Notes: generated by a model from the sequence alone, not told the origin. Positions 7,718 through 16,034 are shown, counted from the stretch's first letter. The stretch: 64,000 nucleotides of DNA from ATM1 sp003577165 (GCA_030263715.1 SZPM01000002.1:62001-126000), one strand, 5' to 3'. Translations and numbers: made by a program.

Positions 7718-8787
7718 CAGTCGCCGTTTTGACTGACATGCTCGGCGAGCTTGCGCATCTGCTCGTCTTGAGTCAGCGCATCGAGCATTTCGTCCAACTC
7801 GCCATCGAGGAAGGCTTGGAGATTGTGCATGTCTACTTTGATCCGATGATCCGTAACCCGGCTTTGCGGAAAGTTGTAAGTTCGAATCTTCTCGCTGCGG
7901 TCTCCGCCGCCGGCCGCGCGGCGCGCCGCGCCCTGCTCCGCCATCCGCTCTTGTTCGCGAAGATCGTACAGTTTGGTTCGAAGCATGCGCATCGCCCGCT
8001 CTCGGTTCTGGATCTGACTGCGTTCGTCTTGGCAACTGACGATGATGCCGGACGGCTTGTGCTTGATCCGCACCGCGGATTCGGTTTTGTTGACGTGCTG
8101 TCCTCCCGCGCTGCTCGAGCGGAAGGTGTCGATCTCCAACTCCTCGGGCTTGATGTCGATGTCCACCTCTTCGATTTCAGGCATCACGACGACGGACGCC
8201 GCGCTCGTGTGGATGCGCCCCTGCGCTTCCGTTTTCGGAACGCGCTGCACTCGATGCACTCCAGTCTCGTGCTTGAGCACCGAATAGGCTCCCGGCGCGT
8301 TCACAGACATCGAAGCATAGGAGATGCCGTTGATGCCGGTCTCCAGTTTGTCCAGGATTTCGTATTTCCAACCCTTGCGTTCGGCGAATCTCGCGTACAT
8401 TCGCAGCAGTTCCGCGGCGAACAGCCCGGCTTCGTCTCCGCCGGTTCCCGGTTTGATCTCGATGATGACGCTCTTCTCGTCGTTCGGGTCTTTCGGAAGC
8501 AGCATCAGTTTGAGCGCCTGCTCTTTGTTCTCAATCTGCTCTTTCAGGCAAGGGATTTCTTCCTGAGCGAGTTCTTTGAGTTCGGGATCGGACAGCGCGG
8601 ACTCTGCGTCGTCCAGCGCCTTTTGAAGCGATTTGAGTTCCTTGTACGCGCGAACGATCGGCTCCAGTTCGGCGCTTAGCTTTCCGATTCTCTGGATGTT
8701 CGCCGGATCTGCGACGATTTCGGGATTCTCGTAATCTCGCTGCAGTTCCTCATAGCGTTCTTCGATTTCCTGAAGGCGCTTCCACAT
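7717..8787 (-). CDS. prfA: Peptide chain release factor 1
   Basis: RF1 ends translation at UAA and UAG. The peptidyl-tRNA hydrolysis motif GGQ is present in RSSSAGGQHVNKTESAVR (about residue 228). The codon-recognition segment reads VPKTEAQGRIHTSA, a PxT-type tripeptide, which identifies RF1 rather than the SPF type of RF2. The N-terminal coiled-coil (LQEIEERYEELQRDYENP) is normal. The length is 356 residues. PrmC, the enzyme that methylates the GGQ glutamine and often neighbours prfA, is not adjacent. The gene follows an oxidoreductase on the same strand after 22 nt. A TATCCT hexamer at 8804-8809 may give it its own promoter with a short leader. Confidence 0.96.
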   Translation of the reverse strand: MWKRLQEIEERYEELQRDYENPEIVADPANIQRIGKLSAELEPIVRAYKELKSLQKALDDAESALSDPELKELAQEEIPCLKEQIENKEQALKLMLLPKDPNDEKSVIIEIKPGTGGDEAGLFAAELLRMYARFAERKGWKYEILDKLETGINGISYASMSVNAPGAYSVLKHETGVHRVQRVPKTEAQGRIHTSAASVVVMPEIEEVDIDIKPEELEIDTFRSSSAGGQHVNKTESAVRIKHKPSGIIVSCQDERSQIQNRERAMRMLRTKLYDLREQERMAEQGAARRAAGGGDRSEKIRTYNFPQSRVTDHRIKVDMHNLQAFLDGELDEMLDALTQDEQMRKLAEHVSQNGD

Positions 8788-8809
8788 TGGGGAGCTTTAA
8801 GGATACCAG

Positions 8810-9847
8810 TTAGTCGGCCCACTGGCGAACGATCCCCTGCTGCGCGGACTCGAGCGCGCCGAGGACGAGCCTCATCGTTCCGAGGTTGATCTCTCCGGAA
8901 CAGGCCGGCTCTCGGTCGTCCGCGATCGCATCCATGAGGTCGGCCATCGGCCCGAGGAACCCATCGGGGAACCACTTCGCCGTGGGCTTCGCCTCGATGC
9001 GCGTGCCGTCGCGACGCTCCAACCGAACGCGTTCGAAATCGCACCAAGCGCTGCCCTCTTCGCCGTCAGCATACAAGCACATGTCCCACGGACTGTCCGT
9101 CATCACTTTGTTGTTGAAGTTATGTTCCGCGATGAGGCCGTCTCCGAAGTCCACGATGGCAGCGTAGATCACGGGGCTGATGTGGAGTTGACCTGGCACA
9201 AACGCATGCATCGCCGCAACTCGCCTCGCTTCCTTGCCTGAGAAGTAGCGAAGCAGATCGAAGTAGTGGATGCCGTGATCCACGAGGGTCATGTTCTCTT
9301 GTCGCACGTACCACTTCTCGGGATCATCCTGCCAGCCACGCATGTCCAACCGCAGGTAGTTGAGGCGGCCGATCGCGCCGCCTTCGATCCACGTCTTGAT
9401 CTGCCGGTGAGTGCCCGCCCATCGCGCCTGCTGATTCACTTGGTACTTCACGCCGGACTCCCTGGCTCGGCGCACGTACTCCTGCGCCTGCTCCATCGTA
9501 TGCGCGACGGGCTTTTGCAGCAGAATGTGCTTCCCTGCTTCGCACGCGCGGCGGAACACCTCGCGTCTTCCGTACATGTGAATCGCGATGTCCACGATTG
9601 CGACCTCAGGGTTGCTGAGAAGTGTATCGAGCGATTCGGCCACCTCGTCGATCTCGAACTTTTCGGCTGTGCGCTCTGCGGCTTGGCGATCGAGATCGAA
9701 GCAACTCACGACTCTCAAACCCGCCGCTCTGTAGGCGGGCAGGTGAGCGATGTTCGCAATCTCGCCACAGCCGACGATGGCGATGCCGAGCGACTTGTCC
9801 TTCGGAGGCTGTGGCGCGAGCCTCTCATCGCTGACCGACCAATCCAC
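8810..9847 (-). CDS. Gfo/Idh/MocA family NAD(P)-dependent oxidoreductase
   Basis: An N-terminal Rossmann fold (GIAIVGCGEIANIAHLPAYR) binds NAD(P). A cofactor-binding LLQKPVA segment, equivalent to the EKP motif, and the C-terminal alpha/beta substrate domain follow (GWQDDPEKWYVRQENM, VDHGIHYFDLLRYFSG with the usual His). Family members oxidise or reduce sugars, inositols and related polyols; the substrate cannot be assigned from sequence. The length, 345 residues, is typical. The GTG start at 9847 has a TATACT hexamer 6 nt upstream and no SD, which suggests a leaderless mRNA. It is divergent from hemW across 32 nt. Confidence 0.88.
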   Translation of the reverse strand: MDWSVSDERLAPQPPKDKSLGIAIVGCGEIANIAHLPAYRAAGLRVVSCFDLDRQAAERTAEKFEIDEVAESLDTLLSNPEVAIVDIAIHMYGRREVFRRACEAGKHILLQKPVAHTMEQAQEYVRRARESGVKYQVNQQARWAGTHRQIKTWIEGGAIGRLNYLRLDMRGWQDDPEKWYVRQENMTLVDHGIHYFDLLRYFSGKEARRVAAMHAFVPGQLHISPVIYAAIVDFGDGLIAEHNFNNKVMTDSPWDMCLYADGEEGSAWCDFERVRLERRDGTRIEAKPTAKWFPDGFLGPMADLMDAIADDREPACSGEINLGTMRLVLGALESAQQGIVRQWAD

Positions 9848-9853
9848 GGCGTG

Positions 9854-9859
9854 AGTATA
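9854..9859 (-). promoter_or_regulatory. -10 hexamer TATACT for the oxidoreductase
   Basis: TATACT ends 6 nt before the GTG start at 9847. The whole divergent intergenic region is 32 nt and contains both -10 hexamers. Confidence 0.55.
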
Positions 9860-9865
9860 TCTCGG

Positions 9866-9871
9866 TACAAT
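9866..9871 (+). promoter_or_regulatory. -10 hexamer TACAAT for hemW
   Basis: GTACAAT ends 8 nt before the TTG codon at 9880, which supports that codon rather than the in-frame TTG at 9871 as the start. Confidence 0.55.
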
Positions 9872-9879
9872 TGACTCGC

Positions 9880-10980
9880 TTGCAGCCCACCGCAGTCTAC
9901 GTCCACATCCCGTTCTGTCCGTCGAAGTGCGGCTACTGCGACTTCAACAGTTTTGCGATGTCGGGAGACATCGTGGAGCGCACCGCTCGCGCCATCGAAG
10001 CTGAAATCCGGAGGTCTCCTCACGCGGGAACTCCTGCGAAGACCATCTTCTTCGGCGGCGGAACGCCCACGTTTATCCCCGCCGATTCGCTCGCAGCCAT
10101 TCTTCATGCGGTGTTGGAAGTGCATCCGCCGATCGAGGGTTGCGAGATTACGTCAGAAGCGAACCCTGGCACGGTGGACAGCGAGAAATTCAAACGGATG
10201 AGGATCGCTGGATTCAACCGGCTCAGCATCGGCGCCCAGAGTTTCCATGACGATGAGTTGCTGAGACTCGATCGCGTTCATTCCGCGAAGGAGACGCGGA
10301 GCGCAGTTTGCGCCGCGCGCGATGCTGGGTTCGAGAACATCAACCTCGACCTCATGTTCGCTTTGCCGGAGCACTCTCGATCTCGTTGGCGACGCAGTCT
10401 CGAATCTGCGATCGAACTGGATCCGGCGCATCTCAGCCTTTACTGCCTCACGCTCGAACCGAACACCCGGTTCGCCAAACTGGCGCAGCGCGGCGAACTC
10501 ATGCTTCCTTCCGAAGACGAGCAAGTCACCTTCTTCGAGGATGCGTCATGCATTGCCGAGGCCGCAGGATATCGGCAGTATGAGATTAGCAACTACGCAC
10601 GACCTGGCTTCGAGTGCCGGCATAATCTCTGCTATTGGCGATGCGAAGAGTACATCGCATACGGCCCGGGCGCCGTGCAGCGCGTAGGGAACGCGAGGTG
10701 GACGCACATCAAACACCCGGTCGCCTATTGCGACGCCGTTGAGCACGGCGCCGACCTTGCATGCGAACGGGAAACGCTCTCCGAAGCCCAGCTGCGACTC
10801 GAGAGGATCATGCTCGGAATTCGGACGACCGAGGGACTGCGCGCGGACGATTGCGACGTCAACCGCGAGGGTGCGGAGAAGTGCGAAGCCAAGGGATGGA
10901 TTGCAATCGAAGACGGAAGGATCGCGCTCACCGCAATGGGCAGAAACTTCTGCAATCAAGTTGCGCTGGAATTGTGCTAA
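9880..10980 (+). CDS. hemW: HemW-like radical SAM protein (coproporphyrinogen dehydrogenase family)
   Basis: The N-terminus has VYVHIPFCPSKCGYC, the CxxxCxxC cluster motif of radical SAM enzymes, in the HemW/HemN form. TIFFGGGTPTFIPADSL and GFNRLSIGAQSFHDDEL follow, and a C-terminal winged-helix HemN_C region. HemW proteins bind haem and act in haem handling; older annotation calls them oxygen-independent coproporphyrinogen III oxidase. The extra Cys after CGYC typical of true HemN is absent (CDFNSF), which supports HemW. I chose TTG at 9880 because it lies 8 nt after TACAAT; the frame also allows TTG at 9871. The stop overlaps the convergent dapB stop by 3 nt. Confidence 0.9.
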   Translation: MQPTAVYVHIPFCPSKCGYCDFNSFAMSGDIVERTARAIEAEIRRSPHAGTPAKTIFFGGGTPTFIPADSLAAILHAVLEVHPPIEGCEITSEANPGTVDSEKFKRMRIAGFNRLSIGAQSFHDDELLRLDRVHSAKETRSAVCAARDAGFENINLDLMFALPEHSRSRWRRSLESAIELDPAHLSLYCLTLEPNTRFAKLAQRGELMLPSEDEQVTFFEDASCIAEAAGYRQYEISNYARPGFECRHNLCYWRCEEYIAYGPGAVQRVGNARWTHIKHPVAYCDAVEHGADLACERETLSEAQLRLERIMLGIRTTEGLRADDCDVNREGAEKCEAKGWIAIEDGRIALTAMGRNFCNQVALELC

Positions 10981-11753
10981 TTGTCGAGCAGGTTCTCAAG
11001 TCCGATCACAAGCCCCGTCAGCGATTTGCACTTTCGGAGCGCGAGCAACACGCCTTGCATGAACGAAGTTCGATCCAGGCTGTCGTGACGAATGGTGAGC
11101 ACTTCCCCAGGGCCCCCGAACAGGACGAGTTGGTGGGCCACCAAGCCGGGGAGCCTCACGCTGTGGATGGGCGTGTCGCGGTACGTGCCGCCGACTGCTC
11201 CGTCCACCTTTATCACCTCCGTTGCTGGCTGCTTCGGAGGTCGCGTGCGGTTCGAGGCGATTAGCTCGGCCGTGCGGATCGCTGTGCCGCTCGGCGCGTC
11301 CACCTTGCGATCGTGGTGCATTTCGATGATCTGCGCCTCGGGAAGATGCTTGGCCGCTTCGGCCGCGAATTTCATCATCAGAACGGCGCCGATTGCGAAG
11401 TTAGGAATGTACAGCGCTGGGAGGCCGGTGTCGTTCGATGCGTTTCGAACCGCTTCCAACGCGCTGTCGCTAAGTCCGCTCGTTCCAATGATCGGAATCG
11501 ATCCTGTGCGAAGCGCGTCCACTGCGTGCGCTGCGGCGCTGGAAGGGTGAGTGAAGTCCACAACCGCGTCCGGCTTCGTCCGCGCGAGTTCTCCAGCGAG
11601 GTCGTTCGTAAGCCGCAGATCCGTTCCAGCAACTGGGTTGCCTGAGTTCTTGTGGTCCACGCCAAAGACGAGTTCCATGTCCTGCGCCGCGAGAATCGTC
11701 GCGCAGGTCTCGCGCCCCATTCTGCCGCTTGCACCGATCACTCCCACTTTCAT
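10977..11753 (-). CDS. dapB: 4-hydroxy-tetrahydrodipicolinate reductase
   Basis: DapB reduces HTPA with NAD(P)H in the lysine/diaminopimelate pathway, which feeds peptidoglycan synthesis. The dinucleotide-binding motif VGVIGASGRMG is at the N-terminus. The catalytic and substrate segment EMHHDRKVDAPSGTA carries the HH-x-x-K and SGTA elements. GTSGLSD and the C-terminal VRLPGLVAHQLVLFG are also typical. The length is 258 residues. The ATG at 11753 has AGGAGGAGATT just upstream and overlaps the previous gene's TGA by one base, so the two form an operon. No other lysine-pathway gene is adjacent. Confidence 0.95.
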   Translation of the reverse strand: MKVGVIGASGRMGRETCATILAAQDMELVFGVDHKNSGNPVAGTDLRLTNDLAGELARTKPDAVVDFTHPSSAAAHAVDALRTGSIPIIGTSGLSDSALEAVRNASNDTGLPALYIPNFAIGAVLMMKFAAEAAKHLPEAQIIEMHHDRKVDAPSGTAIRTAELIASNRTRPPKQPATEVIKVDGAVGGTYRDTPIHSVRLPGLVAHQLVLFGGPGEVLTIRHDSLDRTSFMQGVLLALRKCKSLTGLVIGLENLLDN

Positions 11754-12367
11754 CAGAATCTCCTCCTAAACGTCGCAGCGGCCGAGTCGATCCTCAGCGG
11801 CATCCCGCCGGCATCTTGCCAAACTGTATATGCGCCGCTACTGATCTTGTGCGCGTTGAGGGTCTTGCCACCGATCTCGAGCCTCACCTCGCCCTCGTAC
11901 TTCGCCTCGGTCTTGACCCATTCGAGTTTGTCCACGTCGAAGCGAAAGTAAGACGAGACTGCTCCGACCTTCGGCTTGAAAGTAAAGAACCAGAACTCGC
12001 TTTCTGCTGCAATCTGGGCGCCGGGAGGCGCGACGACGGATTTGAGTTGTCGGCTTCTGCCCTCTTCTATGACGGCATTCGCCGTGGACCCAGTGAAGGT
12101 AACGACCACCATCATCGGGTTCTTGTGAAATCGTCGCAGGTACTTGCGCGTGGGCGCGGCTGTTTTGCCGTACTCACTTTCCTGCTCGATCACGACGCGA
12201 TTGGCGCCCTCGCCGATCTCCGTCCGCATCTTGTTCCGGATGCCGCCCTGAGGGAGCAACGTCACTTGGACCACCGCCGTTCCCACAGGCTTCCCCTCGA
12301 CCAGGATGTCCAACGTCGCGTTCCTTGTCGTAGCCTGGACGACGGCGACAGCGGCGACCCAAACCAT
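11753..12367 (-). CDS. Hypothetical secreted protein
   Basis: This 204-residue protein begins with a short hydrophobic stretch (MVWVAAVAVVQA) that looks like a signal peptide. Beta-rich sequence with LDILVEGKPVGTAVVQVT, EWVKTEAKYEGEVRLEIGG and GGMPLRIDSAAATF follows. I do not recognise the family; the pattern recalls periplasmic substrate- or lipid-binding domains, but this is weak. It is co-transcribed with dapB (1-nt overlap). The start ATG at 12367 is the first possible one, because an in-frame stop lies 15 nt upstream. Confidence 0.7.
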   Translation of the reverse strand: MVWVAAVAVVQATTRNATLDILVEGKPVGTAVVQVTLLPQGGIRNKMRTEIGEGANRVVIEQESEYGKTAAPTRKYLRRFHKNPMMVVVTFTGSTANAVIEEGRSRQLKSVVAPPGAQIAAESEFWFFTFKPKVGAVSSYFRFDVDKLEWVKTEAKYEGEVRLEIGGKTLNAHKISSGAYTVWQDAGGMPLRIDSAAATFRRRF

Positions 12368-12394
12368 GGAATGGGTTTACCCTATCACCCGGTG

Positions 12395-12400
12395 TAGAAT
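12395..12400 (+). promoter_or_regulatory. -10 hexamer TAGAAT for the DUF554 gene
   Basis: GTAGAAT ends 7 nt before an in-frame ATT at 12408, exactly where the DUF554 family N-terminus begins. Confidence 0.5.
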
Positions 12401-12407
12401 CCGACCC

Positions 12408-13097
12408 ATTCGCGGCACTTACCTGAATGCGGCAACGGTTCTCGGGGGCGGGTTGTTGGGGCTCGCTGTCGGCAACTCGCTGCCATCGGATTACAAAACG
12501 CTTGCCCAAGCGGCGATCGGAATCGGAACGATCGCCATGGGCATCCGGATGTTCCTGGGCACTGGGAATTCGCTGATTCCGATCCTCTCGCTCATCGTTG
12601 GGGGGGCGATTGGGCATCTGATCGGGATTCAGGCCGGGTTGGATGCGTTGGGCGGTTACGCCAAGGATCGCTTAGGCGCCGGCGGCCGATTTCAAGAAGC
12701 GTTCGTGAGTTCGAGCGTTCTGTTCTGTGTGGGGCCGATGACTCTCCTCGGCTGTCTGGAGGATGGACTGAGAAAAAAGATCGATCTGCTGTCGATCAAG
12801 TCGCTGCTGGACGGAGTCTCTTCGATTTTCTTTGCAGCGAGTTTGGGACCTGGGGTGCTGCTGACGGTGGGAACAGTTTTGGTTGTGCAGATGCCTCTGA
12901 CTCTCGCGGCTTCGAAACTGAGGCCCCTCGCAGATCGCAAAGAGATCCTCAACGAAGTGACGTCGGTGGGGGGACTGATCTTGATGGTGATCGGACTCGG
13001 TCTGTTGGAACTAAGATCGCTCCCCTCAGCGGACTTTCTTCCGGGGCTGCTGCTGGCGGGATACGTCGCTTCGCGGTTAAAGCCTAAGTCAGAATGA
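12408..13097 (+). CDS. DUF554 family membrane protein
   Basis: This is a polytopic membrane protein of about 230 residues. The family N-terminus (RGTYLNAATVLGGGLLGLAV) and the conserved SSVLFCVGPMTLLGCLEDGL and DGVSSIFFAASLGPGVLL segments are present. About six to seven hydrophobic segments are visible. Function is unknown, possibly transport. The open frame extends upstream to an ATG at 12366, which would add 14 polar residues and overlap the divergent gene's start. The family N-terminus, a TAGAAT hexamer 7 nt upstream and the window's leaderless pattern all point to the ATT at 12408 as the true start. The 3' end overlaps the convergent methyltransferase by 14 nt. Confidence 0.85.
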   Translation: MRGTYLNAATVLGGGLLGLAVGNSLPSDYKTLAQAAIGIGTIAMGIRMFLGTGNSLIPILSLIVGGAIGHLIGIQAGLDALGGYAKDRLGAGGRFQEAFVSSSVLFCVGPMTLLGCLEDGLRKKIDLLSIKSLLDGVSSIFFAASLGPGVLLTVGTVLVVQMPLTLAASKLRPLADRKEILNEVTSVGGLILMVIGLGLLELRSLPSADFLPGLLLAGYVASRLKPKSE

Positions 13098-13917
13098 GAC
13101 TGTGTTCCTTCATCGGAACGCCGCTACCGACCCACATATACTGAAGTTTCTGCGTGACCTCTTCGACGAGCATCCCCTCGTGCAGTAGTTTGGTGAACTC
13201 CTCTTTGGTGAATCTGAAGTAAGGAAGTCGGCTCTTGTGTACGCCCTGCTTGTCCTTGCGCAACTGTGCGAAGAGGTCGTACGAGTAGCAGGAAACGCAG
13301 ATTCGACCCGTCGTTTTGCAGACCCGCGACAGTTCCTTTACGATCATCGAACGCTTCTCGCTGTCCATCACATGCTGCAGCAATTGCGAGCAAACCACCT
13401 TCGTGAAACTGTCGCGCTCGAAAGGAAGTTTTAACGGATCGGCGAGAATGAAACTTGTGTATCGAAAACCGGAGTCCGCAATCGCTCGCTGACAAACTCG
13501 CAGGTTCTCGAGGCTCGGATCAACGCAAACCATGCGGCGCGGAATACCTGCGAAGTGTACGCTGAGCCGTCCCCTGCCGGAAGCAACTTCCAAAAGCCAA
13601 TCTTCGGCGGAGAGGTCGATGGCGTTGCGAAAAGCCGAAATCTCAAACGGCTTGAACATCCTCTCCAAAAAGCCGGAGCCGAGTTCGCGCCGCCTCGCTT
13701 CCCAGGCTCGCACGTCGGGCATCGCCAGGGCGTCGGGCTCCACCGGATCCTGCGGTAGGAAATTCGCAATGCCGTCTTCGATCTTAAACTGCCGACCGGT
13801 GGCGACGCATGTGAGCGTTCCCTCCAAGACGCGCTCGTCCTGTTGAGATGTAGCCGTCAATTCGAACGCCGACCCGGTTTCCGGGCAACGCAGCAGTTCG
13901 ATGACGTCCTTAATCAT
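13084..13917 (-). CDS. Class I SAM-dependent methyltransferase with Trm112-like N-terminus
   Basis: Residues 1-55 form a Trm112p-like module (LLRCPETGSAFELT, then KIEDGIANFLP), although its usual zinc Cys pairs are incomplete. The methyltransferase core follows, with a motif I variant WLLEVASGRGRLSVHF, the acidic CVDPSLENL, and a VVCSQLLQHVMD motif IV/post-IV region. The substrate is unknown. Methyltransferases of this build often act on small molecules or glycans. It follows the LPS genes waaA and DUF374 and a small ORF, with close spacing on the same strand, so a cell-envelope role is possible (inference). SD GTGAGG lies 5 nt before the ATG. Confidence 0.82.
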   Translation of the reverse strand: MIKDVIELLRCPETGSAFELTATSQQDERVLEGTLTCVATGRQFKIEDGIANFLPQDPVEPDALAMPDVRAWEARRRELGSGFLERMFKPFEISAFRNAIDLSAEDWLLEVASGRGRLSVHFAGIPRRMVCVDPSLENLRVCQRAIADSGFRYTSFILADPLKLPFERDSFTKVVCSQLLQHVMDSEKRSMIVKELSRVCKTTGRICVSCYSYDLFAQLRKDKQGVHKSRLPYFRFTKEEFTKLLHEGMLVEEVTQKLQYMWVGSGVPMKEHSLILT

Positions 13918-13923
13918 TCAGCC

Positions 13924-14085
13924 TCACTCGGCGGTCTCGACGACGGCTCCTCCGCAGGTCCTCTCGAGCCAAGAGTTCACCCGCACTTGAGTTTTCGCCG
14001 ACGCTGGCGCCGATTCCTGCCGGGCCGCCCAGCCGGCTGCCCCCGATCTCTTCGCCCGTACCGTCCACACTGTGTTAACGGCCAT
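13924..14085 (-). CDS. Possible 53-residue protein between waaA and the methyltransferase
   Basis: This frame runs from an ATG at 14085 to a TGA at 13924 and fills the gap between two same-strand genes. GAGAGG lies 5 nt upstream of the ATG. It overlaps the waaA end by 11 nt, and its stop lies 6 nt before the methyltransferase ATG, as expected for a real cistron in a coupled operon. The product begins MAVNTVWTVRAKRSG and ends LERTCGGAVVETAE. It is basic then acidic, with no membrane segment. I do not recognise it. Confidence 0.45.
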   Translation of the reverse strand: MAVNTVWTVRAKRSGAAGWAARQESAPASAKTQVRVNSWLERTCGGAVVETAE

Positions 14086-15337
14086 CGGCCCCTCTCAGTG
14101 TTTGCAGGGCCTCGAGAATCTTCGTGGCGATCCTCGTCGAAGCCCCGCTATGGCCCTCGACGAGCGCCCTCCCGGTCCGGCCCATGGCGGCCCTCTTCTC
14201 GGCGTCGCCCAGAAGCCGATCCACTTCTGCCCTTAACTCCTCGCGGGTCGAAACGGCGACCGCTGCTCCCGACTCCAACGCCGCCTCGTAGGCCTCGCGA
14301 AAGTTCTGCATGTGCGTGCCGCAGACCACGGGACAGCCAGCGGCGAGAGGCTGGATGAGGTTCTGGCCCCCCAGATCCTCGAATCCTCCTCCGATGATGG
14401 CGAGGTCCGCAACGGCGTAGATGGACGAGAGCTCGCCGTAGGTGTCGAGAATCAAGAGGTCCCTTGCCCTGTCGCCGGCGGAACGCACGACGGGATTCCA
14501 GCCCAACGCCTTCGCAAGCGCAGCGATCTGCCCCGCGCGGTCGACGTGGCGAGGCGCGATGATGACTTTGGCCCGCAGACCTGCAATGGCGCGAAGCACG
14601 AAGTCTTCTTCCCCCTCTCCGCGGATGCTGCCGATGACGACGATCGGCAAGTCGCTGGAATCTTCGAAAACCGATCGCCAGTCCGTCGGGGGTGTCGAGG
14701 GCAACGGCTCGTCGAACTTCGTATTGCCGAGCACCAGAACGTGTTTTCCACCGAGCGCGGTGATCCGCTCTTTGTCAAGGTCCGACTGCATCCAACATTC
14801 GTCCACGTTCGCGAGCACGCGGCGGTAGAAGAATGCCCAGCGCATGGCTTTGACGAAACTGTGATCTGAAATGCGCCCGTTTGCGATGAACGTCTTTGCG
14901 CCAAATCTCTTGGCGAAGTGAAGGAAGTTGAACCACAACTCCGTCTCCATCATCACCACGATGTCGGGCCTCGCTTGCGCGACAGCGCGCTTGCAAGCCC
15001 ACGGGAGGTCGAACGGGAAGTAAGCGACATAATCCACCAACGAATTCTTGAGACCCAATGCGATCTCCTGGCCCGTCGAGGTTGTCGTGGTGAGCAATAT
15101 CTCGCAATCCGGCGATGACTCTCTCAACTTGGAGAGGATGGGCTTGGCCGCCATCACTTCGCCCACGCTCACCGCGTGAATCCAGATACGCGGCCGGGTG
15201 GGGGGCGGAATGTCGTACTTACCCCAGCGCTCGGCCCAGTTCGGCGCCTCGGCCCGCCGCTTCGTCCGCTTCACGTGCCCAGGCAGCCAGACAGGAATCA
15301 GAAGCGTAAGCAGCAGGCTATAGAGGAGCCGGATCAT
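14075..15337 (-). CDS. waaA: 3-deoxy-D-manno-octulosonic acid (Kdo) transferase
   Basis: WaaA transfers Kdo from CMP-Kdo to lipid A precursors at the inner membrane. The N-terminal membrane anchor (LLYSLLLTLLIPVWLP) is followed by the GT30 domain: RIWIHAVSVGEVMAAKPIL with the SxGE motif, YFPFDLPWACKRAVAQ, VVMMETELWFN with the conserved TELW, and the C-terminal IIGGGFEDLGGQNLIQPLA nucleotide-sugar site. The length, 420 residues, is normal. It overlaps the upstream DUF374 gene by 4 nt. The gene shows that this organism makes Kdo-containing LPS, or did recently. No lpx genes are in the window. Confidence 0.95.
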   Translation of the reverse strand: MIRLLYSLLLTLLIPVWLPGHVKRTKRRAEAPNWAERWGKYDIPPPTRPRIWIHAVSVGEVMAAKPILSKLRESSPDCEILLTTTTSTGQEIALGLKNSLVDYVAYFPFDLPWACKRAVAQARPDIVVMMETELWFNFLHFAKRFGAKTFIANGRISDHSFVKAMRWAFFYRRVLANVDECWMQSDLDKERITALGGKHVLVLGNTKFDEPLPSTPPTDWRSVFEDSSDLPIVVIGSIRGEGEEDFVLRAIAGLRAKVIIAPRHVDRAGQIAALAKALGWNPVVRSAGDRARDLLILDTYGELSSIYAVADLAIIGGGFEDLGGQNLIQPLAAGCPVVCGTHMQNFREAYEAALESGAAVAVSTREELRAEVDRLLGDAEKRAAMGRTGRALVEGHSGASTRIATKILEALQTLRGADGR

Positions 15338-15987
15338 GCGTAACCCATCGCGCGCTCGGCTTCGTCCTGCAGTCGGTTGAGTTCGTTCTCACACCTTTGC
15401 CGAATCTCTTCCATCTGATCTTCGGACGCCTCTTCCGGAACCGAGATCGGAGATCCGATGAGGATCAAGCATTTAGCAAAAGGATAGGGGATCATGTATC
15501 GATCCCAACTGTTGAAGAGTTTGCGGGGCCGCGCACTCGCAGCCGCAGGGATGATGTCCGCGTTTCCCTTCTGAGCGAGAAACAGGATTCCACGCTGCAC
15601 GACCTGCGACGGGCCCCGCGGTCCGTCCGGCGTAAACACGAACACCTCTCCCCGTTTGAGAACGCGAGAGCACTCGATCGCAGCTCGGACTCCGCCCCTC
15701 CCCGTGCTCCCTCGGATCGTTTGGAAGCCGAACCGCCTAAAGATGCGGTTCTGCATTTCGCCATCCCGTGAGTGGCTGATGAGCGCCCAGTAGTCCCGGT
15801 TTCTGAAGTGAAGGGCCGCAAGAAACGTCCGGCCATGCCAGCCTGCGAGGATGCGACCGCGCGCGCCGCTCAGGAGGTTTTCTTCCCCCACCACTTTCAG
15901 CCGAAGCGTGAACCCGATGAGGCGGGCAACGCAGTAGACGACGGTGGCGAAGACGGCCGGCTGGATTCGTCGCCACCAACGTCGCAC
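15334..15987 (-). CDS. Lysophospholipid acyltransferase-like protein (DUF374)
   Basis: This 217-residue protein has an N-terminal hydrophobic helix (QPAVFATVVYCVARLIGFTL) and the acyltransferase-like block ILAGWHGRTFL (an H-X4-D variant), GSTGRGGVRA and VFTPDGPRGPSQVVQRG, which is diagnostic of DUF374. Relatives of the LPLAT superfamily acylate lipid A or lysolipids; DUF374 is usually found beside waaA, as here. The GTG start at 15987 has TAAACT 6 nt upstream and no SD. It is the first gene of a leftward envelope operon (DUF374, waaA, small ORF, methyltransferase). Confidence 0.88.
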   Translation of the reverse strand: MRRWWRRIQPAVFATVVYCVARLIGFTLRLKVVGEENLLSGARGRILAGWHGRTFLAALHFRNRDYWALISHSRDGEMQNRIFRRFGFQTIRGSTGRGGVRAAIECSRVLKRGEVFVFTPDGPRGPSQVVQRGILFLAQKGNADIIPAAASARPRKLFNSWDRYMIPYPFAKCLILIGSPISVPEEASEDQMEEIRQRCENELNRLQDEAERAMGYA

Positions 15988-15993
15988 GCGGCG

Positions 15994-15999
15994 AGTTTA
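15994..15999 (-). promoter_or_regulatory. -10 hexamer TAAACT for the DUF374-waaA operon
   Basis: GTAAACT ends 6 nt before the GTG start at 15987; no SD is present. Confidence 0.55.
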
Positions 16000-16021
16000 C
16001 TTCGGGCCGGTAGAGAGTCGG

Positions 16022-16027
16022 TATCGT
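16022..16027 (+). promoter_or_regulatory. -10 hexamer TATCGT for the lipoprotein hydrolase
   Basis: GTATCGT ends 7 nt before the ATG at 16035; no SD is present. Confidence 0.5.
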
Positions 16028-16034
16028 AGCAATC

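Noticed and set aside
12366..12368. ATG as start of the DUF554 gene
   Set aside because: It overlaps the divergent gene's ATG and precedes the promoter-like TAGAAT; kept only as an alternative.
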